DNA of 64,000 nt from Neisseriaceae bacterium HSC-16F19 (GCF_024171525.1 NZ_JALJZY010000002.1:124001-188000), one strand, 5' to 3'. Positions 10,153 to 18,311 are shown, numbered from the stretch's first letter. A program made the numbers and translations. Notes: generated by a model from the sequence alone, not told the origin.

Positions 10153-10587
10153 ATGTCCATGCTGTTCACGCTGCCCGACCACGAAGGCAATACCTTTAAC
10201 GCCGCCGAGCATCTGCCGCTGGTGGTGTATTTCTATCCCAAAGACAGCACCCCCGGCTGCACTACCGAGGCGCAGGAATTTAGTGCGCTGTTGGCGGATT
10301 TTCAGGCAGCCGGTTATACCGTGGTCGGCATTTCCCGCGACAGCGTTAAAAGCCACCACAATTTCGTGTGCAAATACGAACTCAATGTCACCTTGCTCTC
10401 CGATGCGGACGAAACCGTGTGCCGCCAGTTTGATGTAATTAAAGAGAAAAACATGTACGGCAAAAAGGTGATGGGCATCGAGCGCAGCACTTTTGTGTTG
10501 GACACGGCTGGCGAAGTGGTGCACAGCTGGCGCAAGGTCAAAGCCGCAGGTCACGCACAAGCGGTGCTGGACACCCTGCGCGGCTGA
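10153..10587 (+). CDS. bcp: Thiol peroxidase / peroxiredoxin, Bcp (PrxQ) type
   Basis: 144 residues. YPKDSTPGCTTEAQEF contains the peroxidatic Cys of the PXXXT/SXXC motif (about residue 36). The resolving Cys expected five residues later is replaced (Ala at that position), so this looks like a 1-Cys or atypical-partner Bcp. A further Cys at CKYEL and at VCRQF could serve. The enzyme reduces hydroperoxides in the cytoplasm using thioredoxin. AAAGGAATCCCC gives the ATG a good ribosome site. ogt starts 5 bp after the stop. Confidence 0.9.
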   Translation: MSMLFTLPDHEGNTFNAAEHLPLVVYFYPKDSTPGCTTEAQEFSALLADFQAAGYTVVGISRDSVKSHHNFVCKYELNVTLLSDADETVCRQFDVIKEKNMYGKKVMGIERSTFVLDTAGEVVHSWRKVKAAGHAQAVLDTLRG

Positions 10588-10592
10588 ATACC

Positions 10593-11054
10593 ATGCTGCA
10601 TCGCTGCCATTACCGCGCGCCCTGCACCTGGCTGATGCTGGATTTTGACACCGGTGGCGCCTTGCAGGCCGTGCATTGGGCCGGTGAAGAAGCCGCCGCC
10701 TTGCCGCCGCTCACCGGCGTGTGGGCGGATAAGCTGGATGCTTATTTTTCAGGCAGCCTTAAAGATTTTGCCTATCCGCCCTCAAGCCGGGGCACCGTAT
10801 TTCAACAAAAAGTATGGCAGGCGATTGCCGTCATTCCTTACGGCCAAGTGGCCAGCTATGGCGACCTCGCCCGCCTCATCGGCAGCGCCCCGCGTGCGGT
10901 GGGACAGGCGTGCGGGCGCAATCCGCTGCCCATCATCATTCCCTGTCACCGCGTAGTGGCCAGCCAAGGCTTGGGCGGTTTCAGCCTTGGCCGTCAAAGC
11001 GATACTCTGGCCATCAAACGCTGGCTGTTGCAGCACGAAGGGGTAGAACTGTGA
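10593..11054 (+). CDS. ogt: Methylated-DNA--[protein]-cysteine S-methyltransferase
   Basis: 153 residues with the active-site motif IIPCHRV (acceptor Cys about residue 117) and the DNA-binding block GQVASYGDLARLIG. The protein moves the methyl group of O6-methylguanine to its own Cys. The N-terminal domain is short, as in Ogt/AGT rather than Ada. An intragenic DUS encodes the YFSGSLKD segment. The TGA overlaps the GTG start of xerD (GTGA). Confidence 0.95.
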   Translation: MLHRCHYRAPCTWLMLDFDTGGALQAVHWAGEEAAALPPLTGVWADKLDAYFSGSLKDFAYPPSSRGTVFQQKVWQAIAVIPYGQVASYGDLARLIGSAPRAVGQACGRNPLPIIIPCHRVVASQGLGGFSLGRQSDTLAIKRWLLQHEGVEL

Positions 11055-11947
11055 ACACAGGGCTGCCTGAAACCCTGCAACAGCCCATAGACGGCCTGCT
11101 GGAACATCTGTGGCTGTCGGAGCAGTTGGCGCACAACACGCTGGAAGGCTACCGCCGCGATTTGCATAAAGTCGGCCTGCGCCTGCACAGTGCCGGGCAC
11201 GATTGGTTGAGTGCCGATGCCACCGCCTTGGCGGCGGCGGTGTTTGTGGCCGACGAGCGCCCCGGTTCGCAGGCACGCGCCTTGTCGGCGTGCAAACGCC
11301 TCTACGGCTGGTTGCAGGAATACGGCCGCCGCAGCGACCTGCCCACCGAGCACCTGCGCGCGCCCAAACGCGGCCGCCACCTGCCCGACATCATCAGCGA
11401 AGCCCAAATCGACGCACTCCTGGCCGCGCCCGACACCGACCAGCGCCACGGCCTGCGCGACAAGGCTTTGCTGGAAACCCTGTACGCCACCGGTTTGCGC
11501 GTCAGCGAGGCGGCGCAATTGCAATTGGGCGAACTGGATTTGCAACGCGGCCTGATCAGCACCATAGGCAAAGGCAACAAGCAGCGGCTGGTACCTTTGG
11601 GCGAAGAGGCGGCGCACTGGTTGCAGCGCTATCTGGCCGAATCGCGGCCTTTGCTGCTGCAAGGCCGTGCCTGTGATGCGGTGTTTGTGAGCCAGAAAAA
11701 AACCGGCATCACCCGCCAGCTGGCGTGGCAGCTGGTGAGCCGCTATGCCGCAGAGGCCGGTATTCGCCACCTCAGCCCCCACAGCCTGCGCCACGCCTTT
11801 GCCACCCATCTGGTCAACCACGGCGCCGATTTGCGCGTGGTGCAGCTCTTGCTCGGCCACGCCGACATCGGCACCACGCAGATTTACACCCATGTGGCCA
11901 ACGAGCGGTTGAAACAATTGGTGCAGGAACATCATCCGCGCGGTTAA
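11051..11947 (+). CDS. xerD: Tyrosine recombinase XerD
   Basis: 298 residues from a GTG that overlaps the ogt stop; this gives the normal XerD length and an N-terminal SAM-like core-binding domain (LSEQLAHNTLEGYRRDL). Catalytic residues are visible in order: Arg in ATGLRVSE, Lys in GKGNKQRLVPL, His-X2-Arg in HSLRHAFATHL, His in LLGHADIGTT, and Tyr in QIYTHV. With XerC it resolves chromosome dimers at dif. The sequence GGCTGCCTGAA, a nearly complete uptake sequence, lies within codons 4-8. Confidence 0.95.
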   Translation: MNTGLPETLQQPIDGLLEHLWLSEQLAHNTLEGYRRDLHKVGLRLHSAGHDWLSADATALAAAVFVADERPGSQARALSACKRLYGWLQEYGRRSDLPTEHLRAPKRGRHLPDIISEAQIDALLAAPDTDQRHGLRDKALLETLYATGLRVSEAAQLQLGELDLQRGLISTIGKGNKQRLVPLGEEAAHWLQRYLAESRPLLLQGRACDAVFVSQKKTGITRQLAWQLVSRYAAEAGIRHLSPHSLRHAFATHLVNHGADLRVVQLLLGHADIGTTQIYTHVANERLKQLVQEHHPRG

Positions 11948-12141
11948 ACACATCTTGCCAAAAGCGCTTTCAGGCTGCCTGAAAATCCCGTATCCCGTTT
12001 CATTTGAAATTAAATATTATTCACCCTCATTTAAATTCTTTCACATAAAACTATGACACAATCCGCCCGCTTTTTTAAAGACGGGTGTATCTATTTCAAA
12101 CACCTGAAAATTAACAAAAATAAAAATAAGCAGGTTTTTTG

Positions 12142-13992
12142 ATGAACAACACATCTCCCCACAGTAGTGCTACTGTGCCCAAAGCGGCTCCAGCCGATCT
12201 ATCGTCTGCCGACGAATACGCCGCCCAAGCCGAACCCATACCCGAACCGGCACCCGCGCCCGCCGAGTCGCTGGCCGATGATCTGACCGCTGCCGAAAGT
12301 GTTGCCGCAGACAGCGTGCCGCCCTCCGATACCCCGCCGTCTGCGGCTGCGGCGGAGGGCGAAAACGCGCCGAAAAAGAAAAAAAAGAAGAAGAAAAAGG
12401 CCGATAAAGCGCCCAAGCCGCCCAAACTGCCCGAGCCTTTGGAATTGGGTACGGCCAAGGGGGTGGAAACCATGTTCCGCAATGCCTTCCGCACCGAGAT
12501 GGAATTGCTGGCACTGGCGGCCACCAAGGCCAATATCATGATTTCGCTCAACGGTTTTATCGTCTCCGCGCTGATGATTTCCGGGGCGTTTATCTTTTCC
12601 TCATCGCCCGAATTTCTGGTACCGGCGGGCATCTTCATGTTTACCGCCGCCACTTCCATCATTTTTGCCCTGCTGTCGGCCTCGCCGGAGCGCATGGGCA
12701 AGATTCAGGCAGCCTGGCAGTGGTTGAAAGACCTGTGCCGCCGCCGCGCTTCGTTCAGCGATTTCAAAGAGCGGGTGGTGCATCCCAAAGTGCATTTCTT
12801 CGACAAAACCCCCAACATCCTCATTTACGAAGACCGCGTCAAAATCGCCAAAGAGCGCTATTGGGAAATGATGCAGGACATCATGGCCGACCGCAAACAG
12901 GTCTACCACAAAATGAGTGACGAATTGTATTGGCTCGGCCTTTTGGCCAACAAGCAGTTCAAATACCTCAATATGTCCTACGCCGCTTTCCGCTGGGGTC
13001 TGCTCGCCTCGGTGCTGGCCTTTGTGCTGGTGAAAACCCTGCCCGAAGTGGTGCCGTCCATGCAGGCCAGCCGCGAAGCCGGCCAGCTCAAGAGCGTGGG
13101 CATCCACACCTTCAAAGGCGTGTACGAGCCTTCCGCCGTGCAGCAGCTGCCCGACGGCCGCCTGCTGGTGATGGAAGACGAAGCCTCGCGTGCCGCCAGC
13201 CTGTTGTCGTTTGACGCCAACGGCCTTCTGATTGAAGACGATGCCGCCGCCACCCGCATTGTGCGCGGCCTCAAGCGCAAGCTCAGCGACCTCGAAGGGC
13301 TGACCATGGACACCGACGGCTATGTCTATGCCATCACCTCGCATTCGCCCAACCGCGAGGGCCTGCGCCGCCCGGACCGCGAGCATTTCCTGCGTTTTAA
13401 AATCCAGGGCAACGATGTGCGCGAACTGAGCGCGGTGGACAATCTGGTCGACCAGCTGCAAAACTCGCCGCAACTGTCCGAGCTGATCAAGGCCAAAACC
13501 GGCGGCGCGCAATTGGATTTCAAAAAAACCAATATCGAAGGCTTGGCCTTTGACCCGGTGAAGCAACGGCTGATGCTGGGCTTCCGCGACCCGGAATTCA
13601 ACGAGCTGGCCATGGTGGTGTACATCGACAACCCCAAAGCCATGTTTACCCAAAAAGCGCCGGCCAATTTCAGCGATGTGGCCTTTATCGACATCCGCGG
13701 CGGCGGCATCCGCTCGCTCAATTACGACCCGGTGCTCAAATCCTTTATCCTCACCAACGAGGTTAAAGACGAAGACGGCAGCAAATATTCGCAATTCTGG
13801 GTATGGAACGGCGAGCCGGGCACCGACCCGCGCCCGGTGGAACTGCCCAATCTGCGCCATATGCAGAATGTGGAGGCCATAGACTCCGTTGTGGTCAACG
13901 GCCAGCCGCGGCTGGTGCTGATGAGCGACGAGGGCGATGCCAAGAAGAATTTGAGCGCCAAATACATGTTGGTGGATTACAACGATTTTTAA
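12142..13992 (+). CDS. Membrane protein fusing a Pycsar-effector-like (DUF5706/PycTM) module to an extracytoplasmic propeller-like domain
   Basis: 616 residues from ATG 12142. Residues 1-75 are low-complexity Ala/Pro/Glu, followed by nine consecutive Lys (78-86) encoded by an A-rich tract. Residues about 103-182 (GVETMFRNAFRTEMELLALAA, KANIMISLNGFIVSA, two membrane segments near 133-152 and 158-180) resemble the DUF5706/Pycsar-effector family. So does the following soluble part (NILIYEDRVKIAKERYWEMM...YWLGLLANKQFKYLNMSYAAF) up to a third membrane segment at about 283-300. Residues 320-616 form a propeller-like DUF3616/phytase-esterase-like domain (GVYEPSAVQQLPDGRLLVME, DLEGLTMDTDGYVYAITSHS). 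Topology would put the Lys-rich N-terminus inside and the propeller outside. No nucleotide cyclase is nearby, so a Pycsar role is only an analogy. The next gene is a paralogue of the C-terminal domain. Confidence 0.7.
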   Translation: MNNTSPHSSATVPKAAPADLSSADEYAAQAEPIPEPAPAPAESLADDLTAAESVAADSVPPSDTPPSAAAAEGENAPKKKKKKKKKADKAPKPPKLPEPLELGTAKGVETMFRNAFRTEMELLALAATKANIMISLNGFIVSALMISGAFIFSSSPEFLVPAGIFMFTAATSIIFALLSASPERMGKIQAAWQWLKDLCRRRASFSDFKERVVHPKVHFFDKTPNILIYEDRVKIAKERYWEMMQDIMADRKQVYHKMSDELYWLGLLANKQFKYLNMSYAAFRWGLLASVLAFVLVKTLPEVVPSMQASREAGQLKSVGIHTFKGVYEPSAVQQLPDGRLLVMEDEASRAASLLSFDANGLLIEDDAAATRIVRGLKRKLSDLEGLTMDTDGYVYAITSHSPNREGLRRPDREHFLRFKIQGNDVRELSAVDNLVDQLQNSPQLSELIKAKTGGAQLDFKKTNIEGLAFDPVKQRLMLGFRDPEFNELAMVVYIDNPKAMFTQKAPANFSDVAFIDIRGGGIRSLNYDPVLKSFILTNEVKDEDGSKYSQFWVWNGEPGTDPRPVELPNLRHMQNVEAIDSVVVNGQPRLVLMSDEGDAKKNLSAKYMLVDYNDF

Positions 13993-14002
13993 GGAAGTAT
14001 TG

Positions 14003-14947
14003 ATGAACTGGAAAACCGTTTTGTGCGGTGCGGCCTGCGCCGCCGCACTCACCGCACCGGCACAGGCCGAAACCGTGTTGCGCCTGCAAACCATTTACGA
14101 ACCTTCTGCCGCGCAACAATTGGCCGACGGCCGCATACTGGTGGCCGAAGACGAAGCCAAAACCGTGTTCAGCCTGCTCACCGTGAATGCCGACGGCAGC
14201 TGGCAGGAAGATGCCGCCGCGGCACACAGCCTGCGCGCCAGCCTGCCGCAGAAGCTCGACGACGTCGAAGCCCTGGCCATCGATGCGCGCGGACGTCTGT
14301 ACGCCGCCACTTCGCACAGCACCGACAAACAGGGCCGCCGTCAGGCCGACCGCGAACGCTTGGTACGCTTCAGCATCCACAACAACCGCGCCACAGACTG
14401 GCAGCAGGCCGTCAACATCAAAGACGCGCTGATGGCGGACAAGACCTTGCAGGCCGCTTTGCGGCAGCAGGGCGCGGCGGTGGATTTTGCCGCCATCAAT
14501 CTCGAAGCCATGGCCTACGACCCGAATACGCAGCGCCTCTTGCTCGGCCTGCGCGAGCCCTTGGCACAAGGGCGCACACTGTTGCTGGCCATCACCAACC
14601 CCGACGCAATGTTTGAACGCCGCGCCGCACCGCAGTTTGCGCTGGTCGCCTTGTGGGATTTGCAAAAAGGCGGTCTGCGCAGCCTGGAATACCATCCGCC
14701 CAGCGGCACGTTTTATGCCAGCAACGAAGTGCTCAGCGCCAGCACCGGCCGGCCGGTATCGCAGCTGTGGCACTGGTCGGGCAAGGCCGGCGAAGCCCCG
14801 CAAGCGCTCGACGGTCTGGCCGGTTTGAAAAACGCCGAGGCGCTGGCCTGGCTGCACCGCGACGGCCGCTGGACCCTGCTGGCCTTGGGCGATGAAGGCA
14901 GCCGCAAAAAACAACGCCCCGCGCGTTATGTGGTGGTGGAGCCGTAA
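14003..14947 (+). CDS. Secreted propeller-like protein, paralogue of the preceding C-terminal domain
   Basis: 314 residues. ATG 14003 is chosen because AAGGAAG lies five bases upstream. A clear signal peptide (MNWKTVLCGAACAAALTAPAQA) predicts export. The mature part aligns along its length with residues 320-616 of the upstream product: YEPSAAQQLADGRILVAEDEA, DVEALAIDARGRLYAATSHS, RRQADRERLVRF, NLEAMAYDPNTQRLLLGLRE, GGLRSLEYHP and ALGDEG each have a counterpart. The domain resembles DUF3616/esterase-like phytase propellers, but no activity can be assigned. Ten bp separate it from the upstream gene, so the two form an operon, apparently by tandem duplication of the propeller. Confidence 0.75.
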   Translation: MNWKTVLCGAACAAALTAPAQAETVLRLQTIYEPSAAQQLADGRILVAEDEAKTVFSLLTVNADGSWQEDAAAAHSLRASLPQKLDDVEALAIDARGRLYAATSHSTDKQGRRQADRERLVRFSIHNNRATDWQQAVNIKDALMADKTLQAALRQQGAAVDFAAINLEAMAYDPNTQRLLLGLREPLAQGRTLLLAITNPDAMFERRAAPQFALVALWDLQKGGLRSLEYHPPSGTFYASNEVLSASTGRPVSQLWHWSGKAGEAPQALDGLAGLKNAEALAWLHRDGRWTLLALGDEGSRKKQRPARYVVVEP

Positions 14948-14966
14948 ACGGGCATTGTGTGTAGAA

Positions 14967-14997
14967 AAAGCGCTTTCAGGCAGCCTGGAAGCGCTTT
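14967..14997 (+). terminator. Hairpin terminator closing the propeller operon
   Basis: AAAGCGCTTTCAGG / CCTGGAAGCGCTTT with a three-base loop, 20 bp after the stop. The stem contains a DUS core with one mismatch pair. Confidence 0.7.
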
Positions 14998-15009
14998 GTA
15001 TATGCAGCC

Positions 15010-15033
15010 GTAGGGCATGCTTGCCCACCCTAC
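15010..15033. repeat. GTAGGG-type palindrome, internally shortened
   Basis: GTAGGGCATGCTTGCCCACC + CTAC, a member of the GTAGG palindrome family missing one TGGG. The fuller form is at 32983-33006. Confidence 0.6.
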
Positions 15034-15046
15034 CTGCGGCCTGTTT

Positions 15047-15229
15047 TATAGTCATTTAAAATAAGAATGATACGGCGTTGCTGCGCCAGGCTCGAAGAGA
15101 ACGATTTAGTAAGCCGCTAAAGCGGCAACAAAATCAGCTCCGTACTATTTGTACTGTCTGCCCCACGGGACTTCGCTGCGCTCGCGGCTTTTTTGCTGCC
15201 TTGTCTCATTCTTATTTTATTAGACTATA
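15047..15229. mobile_element. Correia-like repeat element (long form, 183 bp)
   Basis: Bounded by TATAGTC...GACTATA, with inner inverted blocks (AAAATAAGAATGATACGGCG ... CTCATTCTTATTTTA). The interior matches the Neisseria Correia element pattern: GGCGTTGCTGCGCC, GAAGAGAACGATT, GTACTATTTGTACTGTCTG and TTGTCTCATTC. It carries an extra segment (CCCACGGGACTTCGCTGCGC) relative to the 156-bp copy at 26517-26672. It lies in the 630-bp gap before moeA, which otherwise holds no gene. Confidence 0.8.
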
Positions 15230-15578
15230 TCGTTGTCATGACGTGCCCTGTCTTGGCAGTCTTCCGCGCCTTCAAAATCCTGCGGCTGGCGCAGAGGATA
15301 GCGGCAGTCCCTTATTCTGAGCGCAGCCAAGCGTAAGCGCAGAATCTGTTGTCTGTTTTCAGGCAGCCTTTCCATGCAAAATTAAAGCGGCAATAGCAGT
15401 GTTCTAACGCTAAAGTATGAGTATAACTACTTCCAAGGAAGTAGTTGTGCTATGCCTTTGCGGCCTTTGGCCATGCTTTCGGGGCATTTTTCAGCCCGCC
15501 CTGCGCCCTTATGATGTAAACCGATTTATAAACCGCAGCCGTTTAAGTTAAATGGCTGTTTTAAAAGGACACATCATC
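15230..15578. other. Non-coding stretch upstream of moeA
   Basis: No supportable gene. It contains one single DUS (around 15358-15369) and a perfect 10-bp inverted repeat at 15425-15446 (AACTACTTCC-AA-GGAAGTAGTT). AT-rich sequence directly before moeA could hold its promoter. I found no recognisable Moco riboswitch core. Confidence 0.5.
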
Positions 15579-16805
15579 ATGGCACTCACCCCGGTTGCAG
15601 AATTGCAGGCTTTAATTGACGCCCATATCGGACGGCGCAAGCGTGTGCCGCCGGTGGAAACCGTGCCGGTGGCCGAGGCGGCGGGGCGGGTGTTGGCCGA
15701 AGACATGATGTCGGCGCTCAATATTCCCAGCGCCGATATTGCCGCCATGGACGGCTATGCCTTACCCGCTGCCGCCGCCGCAGGCAGCCGCTGGCGCATC
15801 GTCGGCGAATCCGCCGCCGGACATCCGTTTGCGGGTGCGATTCCGGAAGGCGGCTGTGTGCGCATCATGACCGGGGCGGTGGTGCCGCCGGGTTGCGGCG
15901 GGGTGGTATTGCAGGAAAACACCCGCGTAGAAGGCGAGGAAGTGGTGCTGCTGCAAGACATGGCCGAGGGCAGCAATATCCGCCGTTGCGGCGAGGAAGT
16001 GGCGGTGGGTGCCACAGTATTGTCGGTGGGCCGCATTCTGCGCACCGCCGATGTTATGCTCTTGGCCACGCTGGGCATAGGCGAAGTGCCGGTACATGCC
16101 AAAATCAAGGTGGCGGTGCTGTCCACCGGCGACGAATTGCACGAACCGGGCACGCCGGTGGAGGGTGTGGACCAGATTTACGACAGCAACCGCCACACGC
16201 TGATGGCACGCCTGCGCACCCTGCCGGTGGAAGTGGTGGATTTGGGCCAGGCGGCCGATGATTTGGAAGGGGTGATGCACACCTTGGACGAAGCGGCGCG
16301 CATGGTGGATGTGGTGATTACTTCCGGCGGCGTGTCGGTGGGCGATTACGACTATATGCGCGAAGCGGTGCTGCGTCTGGGCGCCATCCATCATTACAAA
16401 GTGGCGGTGAAACCGGGCAAGCCTTTTGTGTTCGGGCAGATGCTGCAAACCTGGTATTTCGGCCTGCCGGGCAATCCGGTCTCCGGTTTTGTCGGCTTTG
16501 ATTTGTTTTTGAAAGCGCCGCTGTGGGCTTTGTGCGGTGCCACCGAAGTGCCGCAGCCCCTGCGTTTCCAAGCCACCTTGGCCACGGCGGTGAAAAAATC
16601 GCCCGGACGCATGGATTTCCAACGCGCACTCATCACGCAGCAAGACGACGGCAGCTGGCTGGCCGAGCCCTGCGGTCTGCAAGACTCGCACCGCGTTTGG
16701 GGTGTGAGCCGTGCCAATGCCTATTTGGTGCTGGGCGAAGACTGCGGCGATTTGCCCGCAGGCAGCGCGGTAACCGTACAACCGTTTGGCGAGGCTTTCC
16801 TATGA
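15579..16805 (+). CDS. moeA: Molybdopterin molybdenumtransferase MoeA
   Basis: 408 residues from ATG 15579, placed by AAAAGGAC upstream and by the family N-terminus. The central domain carries VAVLSTGDEL and ITSGGVSVGDYDY, the MoCF-biosynthesis signatures. MoeA inserts molybdate into adenylylated molybdopterin to form Moco. The terminal TGA overlaps the moaA ATG (ATGA), so the two are translationally coupled. It is first in the moeA-moaA-moaB unit. Confidence 0.95.
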   Translation: MALTPVAELQALIDAHIGRRKRVPPVETVPVAEAAGRVLAEDMMSALNIPSADIAAMDGYALPAAAAAGSRWRIVGESAAGHPFAGAIPEGGCVRIMTGAVVPPGCGGVVLQENTRVEGEEVVLLQDMAEGSNIRRCGEEVAVGATVLSVGRILRTADVMLLATLGIGEVPVHAKIKVAVLSTGDELHEPGTPVEGVDQIYDSNRHTLMARLRTLPVEVVDLGQAADDLEGVMHTLDEAARMVDVVITSGGVSVGDYDYMREAVLRLGAIHHYKVAVKPGKPFVFGQMLQTWYFGLPGNPVSGFVGFDLFLKAPLWALCGATEVPQPLRFQATLATAVKKSPGRMDFQRALITQQDDGSWLAEPCGLQDSHRVWGVSRANAYLVLGEDCGDLPAGSAVTVQPFGEAFL

Positions 16806-17779
16806 ATGCGCTGACCGACCCCTTCCACCGGCGGCTGACCTATTTGCGCCTGTCGGTCACCGATTTGTGCAATTACCGCTGTGTTTACTGTCTGCCCGAC
16901 GGTTATCAGGGTAAGTCCAAACCGGACGAGCTGACGCTGCCTGAAATCGAAACCCTGGTGCACACCTTCGGTGCCCACGGCACGCGCAAAATCCGTCTGA
17001 CCGGCGGCGAGCCGACCCTGCGCCGCGACCTGGCCGAGATTATTGCCATTTGCAAAAACGCACCGGGTATAGAGCAGGTGGCGCTGACCACCAATGCCTT
17101 CAAACTGGCGCAGCTGGCGCCGTCCTACCGCGCCGCCGGGCTGGACAAGCTCAATATCAGCATAGACAGCTTCGACCCGGAGGTGTTTTACCAAATTACC
17201 GGCAAGCGCGAATGTCAGCGCATTGTCGCCGCGCTGGACGGTTTGCTGGCAGACGGTTTTTACAATATCAAAATCAACACCCTGCTGCTCAAGCGCTATA
17301 TCGAGCGCACCCTGGCCGATGCCTTGGACTTTGTGCGCCAACGTCCGGTGACGCTGCGTTTTATCGAGTTGATGCAGACCCGCGACAATTTCACCCTGTT
17401 TAGCGAGCAGCATTTGTCTGCCGCCAAGTTGGAAGCCGATTTGCAGGCCCAAGGCTGGCAGCTGCTGCCGCGTCAGGCCCATGCCGGACCGGCACGCGAA
17501 TACCGCCACCGCGATTTTGCCGGCGGCATCGGTTTTATCGCCCCTTACAGCCAAGACTTCTGCAAAAGCTGCAACCGCCTGCGTGTCAGCGCCCAAGGCA
17601 AAATGCATTTGTGCCTGTTCGGCGGCATAGCCTACGATTTGCGCCCGTGGCTGCAACGGGGCGACGGCGAGGGCTTGGCGCAACACCTGTACGAACTGAT
17701 GGCCGACAAGCCGGAACACCATTTCCTGCACGACAAAAAAGTCGGCCTGATCCGCGATTTATCCATGATAGGAGGCTGA
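16802..17779 (+). CDS. moaA: GTP 3',8-cyclase MoaA (radical SAM)
   Basis: 325 residues. The radical-SAM cluster motif CNYRCVYC is at residues 23-30, with TGGEPTLRRDL shortly after. The C-terminal cluster is CKSC...C (CX2CX13C, ending HLCLF), and the protein ends in IGG. MoaA converts GTP to 3',8-cH2GTP, the first Moco step, with MoaC. It needs two 4Fe-4S clusters and so suits low-oxygen growth. The start overlaps the moeA stop. Confidence 0.97.
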   Translation: MNALTDPFHRRLTYLRLSVTDLCNYRCVYCLPDGYQGKSKPDELTLPEIETLVHTFGAHGTRKIRLTGGEPTLRRDLAEIIAICKNAPGIEQVALTTNAFKLAQLAPSYRAAGLDKLNISIDSFDPEVFYQITGKRECQRIVAALDGLLADGFYNIKINTLLLKRYIERTLADALDFVRQRPVTLRFIELMQTRDNFTLFSEQHLSAAKLEADLQAQGWQLLPRQAHAGPAREYRHRDFAGGIGFIAPYSQDFCKSCNRLRVSAQGKMHLCLFGGIAYDLRPWLQRGDGEGLAQHLYELMADKPEHHFLHDKKVGLIRDLSMIGG

Positions 17780-17780
17780 T

Positions 17781-18311
17781 ATGGCCAAAGCCGTGCCGGA
17801 TTTCCGGCCGCTCAACATCCACGTGCTCACCGTGACCGACACCCGCAGTTATAAAGAAGACGGCAGCGGCGACTATTTGTGCCAGGCCGCCGAAGCGGGT
17901 GGGCATAAGTTGGTGTCGCGCGATTTGTGCCGCGACGATTTGTACGACATCCGCGCGCGCGTGGCCACTGCCATTGCCGATGCCGCCATAGACGTAGTGC
18001 TGGTGACCGGCGGCACCGGCATGTTTCCGCGCGATGTCACCCCGGATGCGGTGAGCGTGCTTTTGGACAAAGACATTCCCGGTTTTGGCGAGTTGTTCCG
18101 CGCGGTTTCTTATGAAGAAATCGGCATGTCCACTATTCAGTCCCGCGCGCTGGCGGGCATTGCCAACCAGACGCTGGTGTTCTGCCTGCCCGGCTCCACC
18201 GGTGCCTGCCGCACCGCCTGGGAAAAAGTGATTGCGCCGCAACTCGACCCGCGCATCAACGCCTGCGGTTTTACGCGGGTGTTTAATACCTGGTCGGCTG
18301 CACAAGGTTAA
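17781..18311 (+). CDS. moaB: Molybdopterin adenylyltransferase-type protein MoaB
   Basis: 176 residues of the MoaB/Mog fold. NIHVLTVTDTRSYKEDGSG is followed by VVLVTGGTGMFPRDVTPDA, the conserved MPT-binding region, and LVFCLPGSTGACRTAW. In most bacteria this family adenylylates molybdopterin before MoeA acts, although E. coli MoaB itself is inactive. GGAGG lies five bases before the ATG and one base separates the gene from the moaA stop. Confidence 0.9.
   Translation: MAKAVPDFRPLNIHVLTVTDTRSYKEDGSGDYLCQAAEAGGHKLVSRDLCRDDLYDIRARVATAIADAAIDVVLVTGGTGMFPRDVTPDAVSVLLDKDIPGFGELFRAVSYEEIGMSTIQSRALAGIANQTLVFCLPGSTGACRTAWEKVIAPQLDPRINACGFTRVFNTWSAAQG

Noticed and set aside
12142..14947. Complete Pycsar defence operon
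   Set aside because: Only the effector-like membrane module is present; no uridylate/cytidylate cyclase gene lies in the window.
14948..15046. tRNA or rRNA gene in the gaps
   Set aside because: No cloverleaf or rRNA-like sequence was recognised in any intergenic region of the window.
15400..15578. Moco riboswitch upstream of moeA
   Set aside because: Only a simple palindrome is visible; the conserved core of the Moco RNA motif could not be found by eye.
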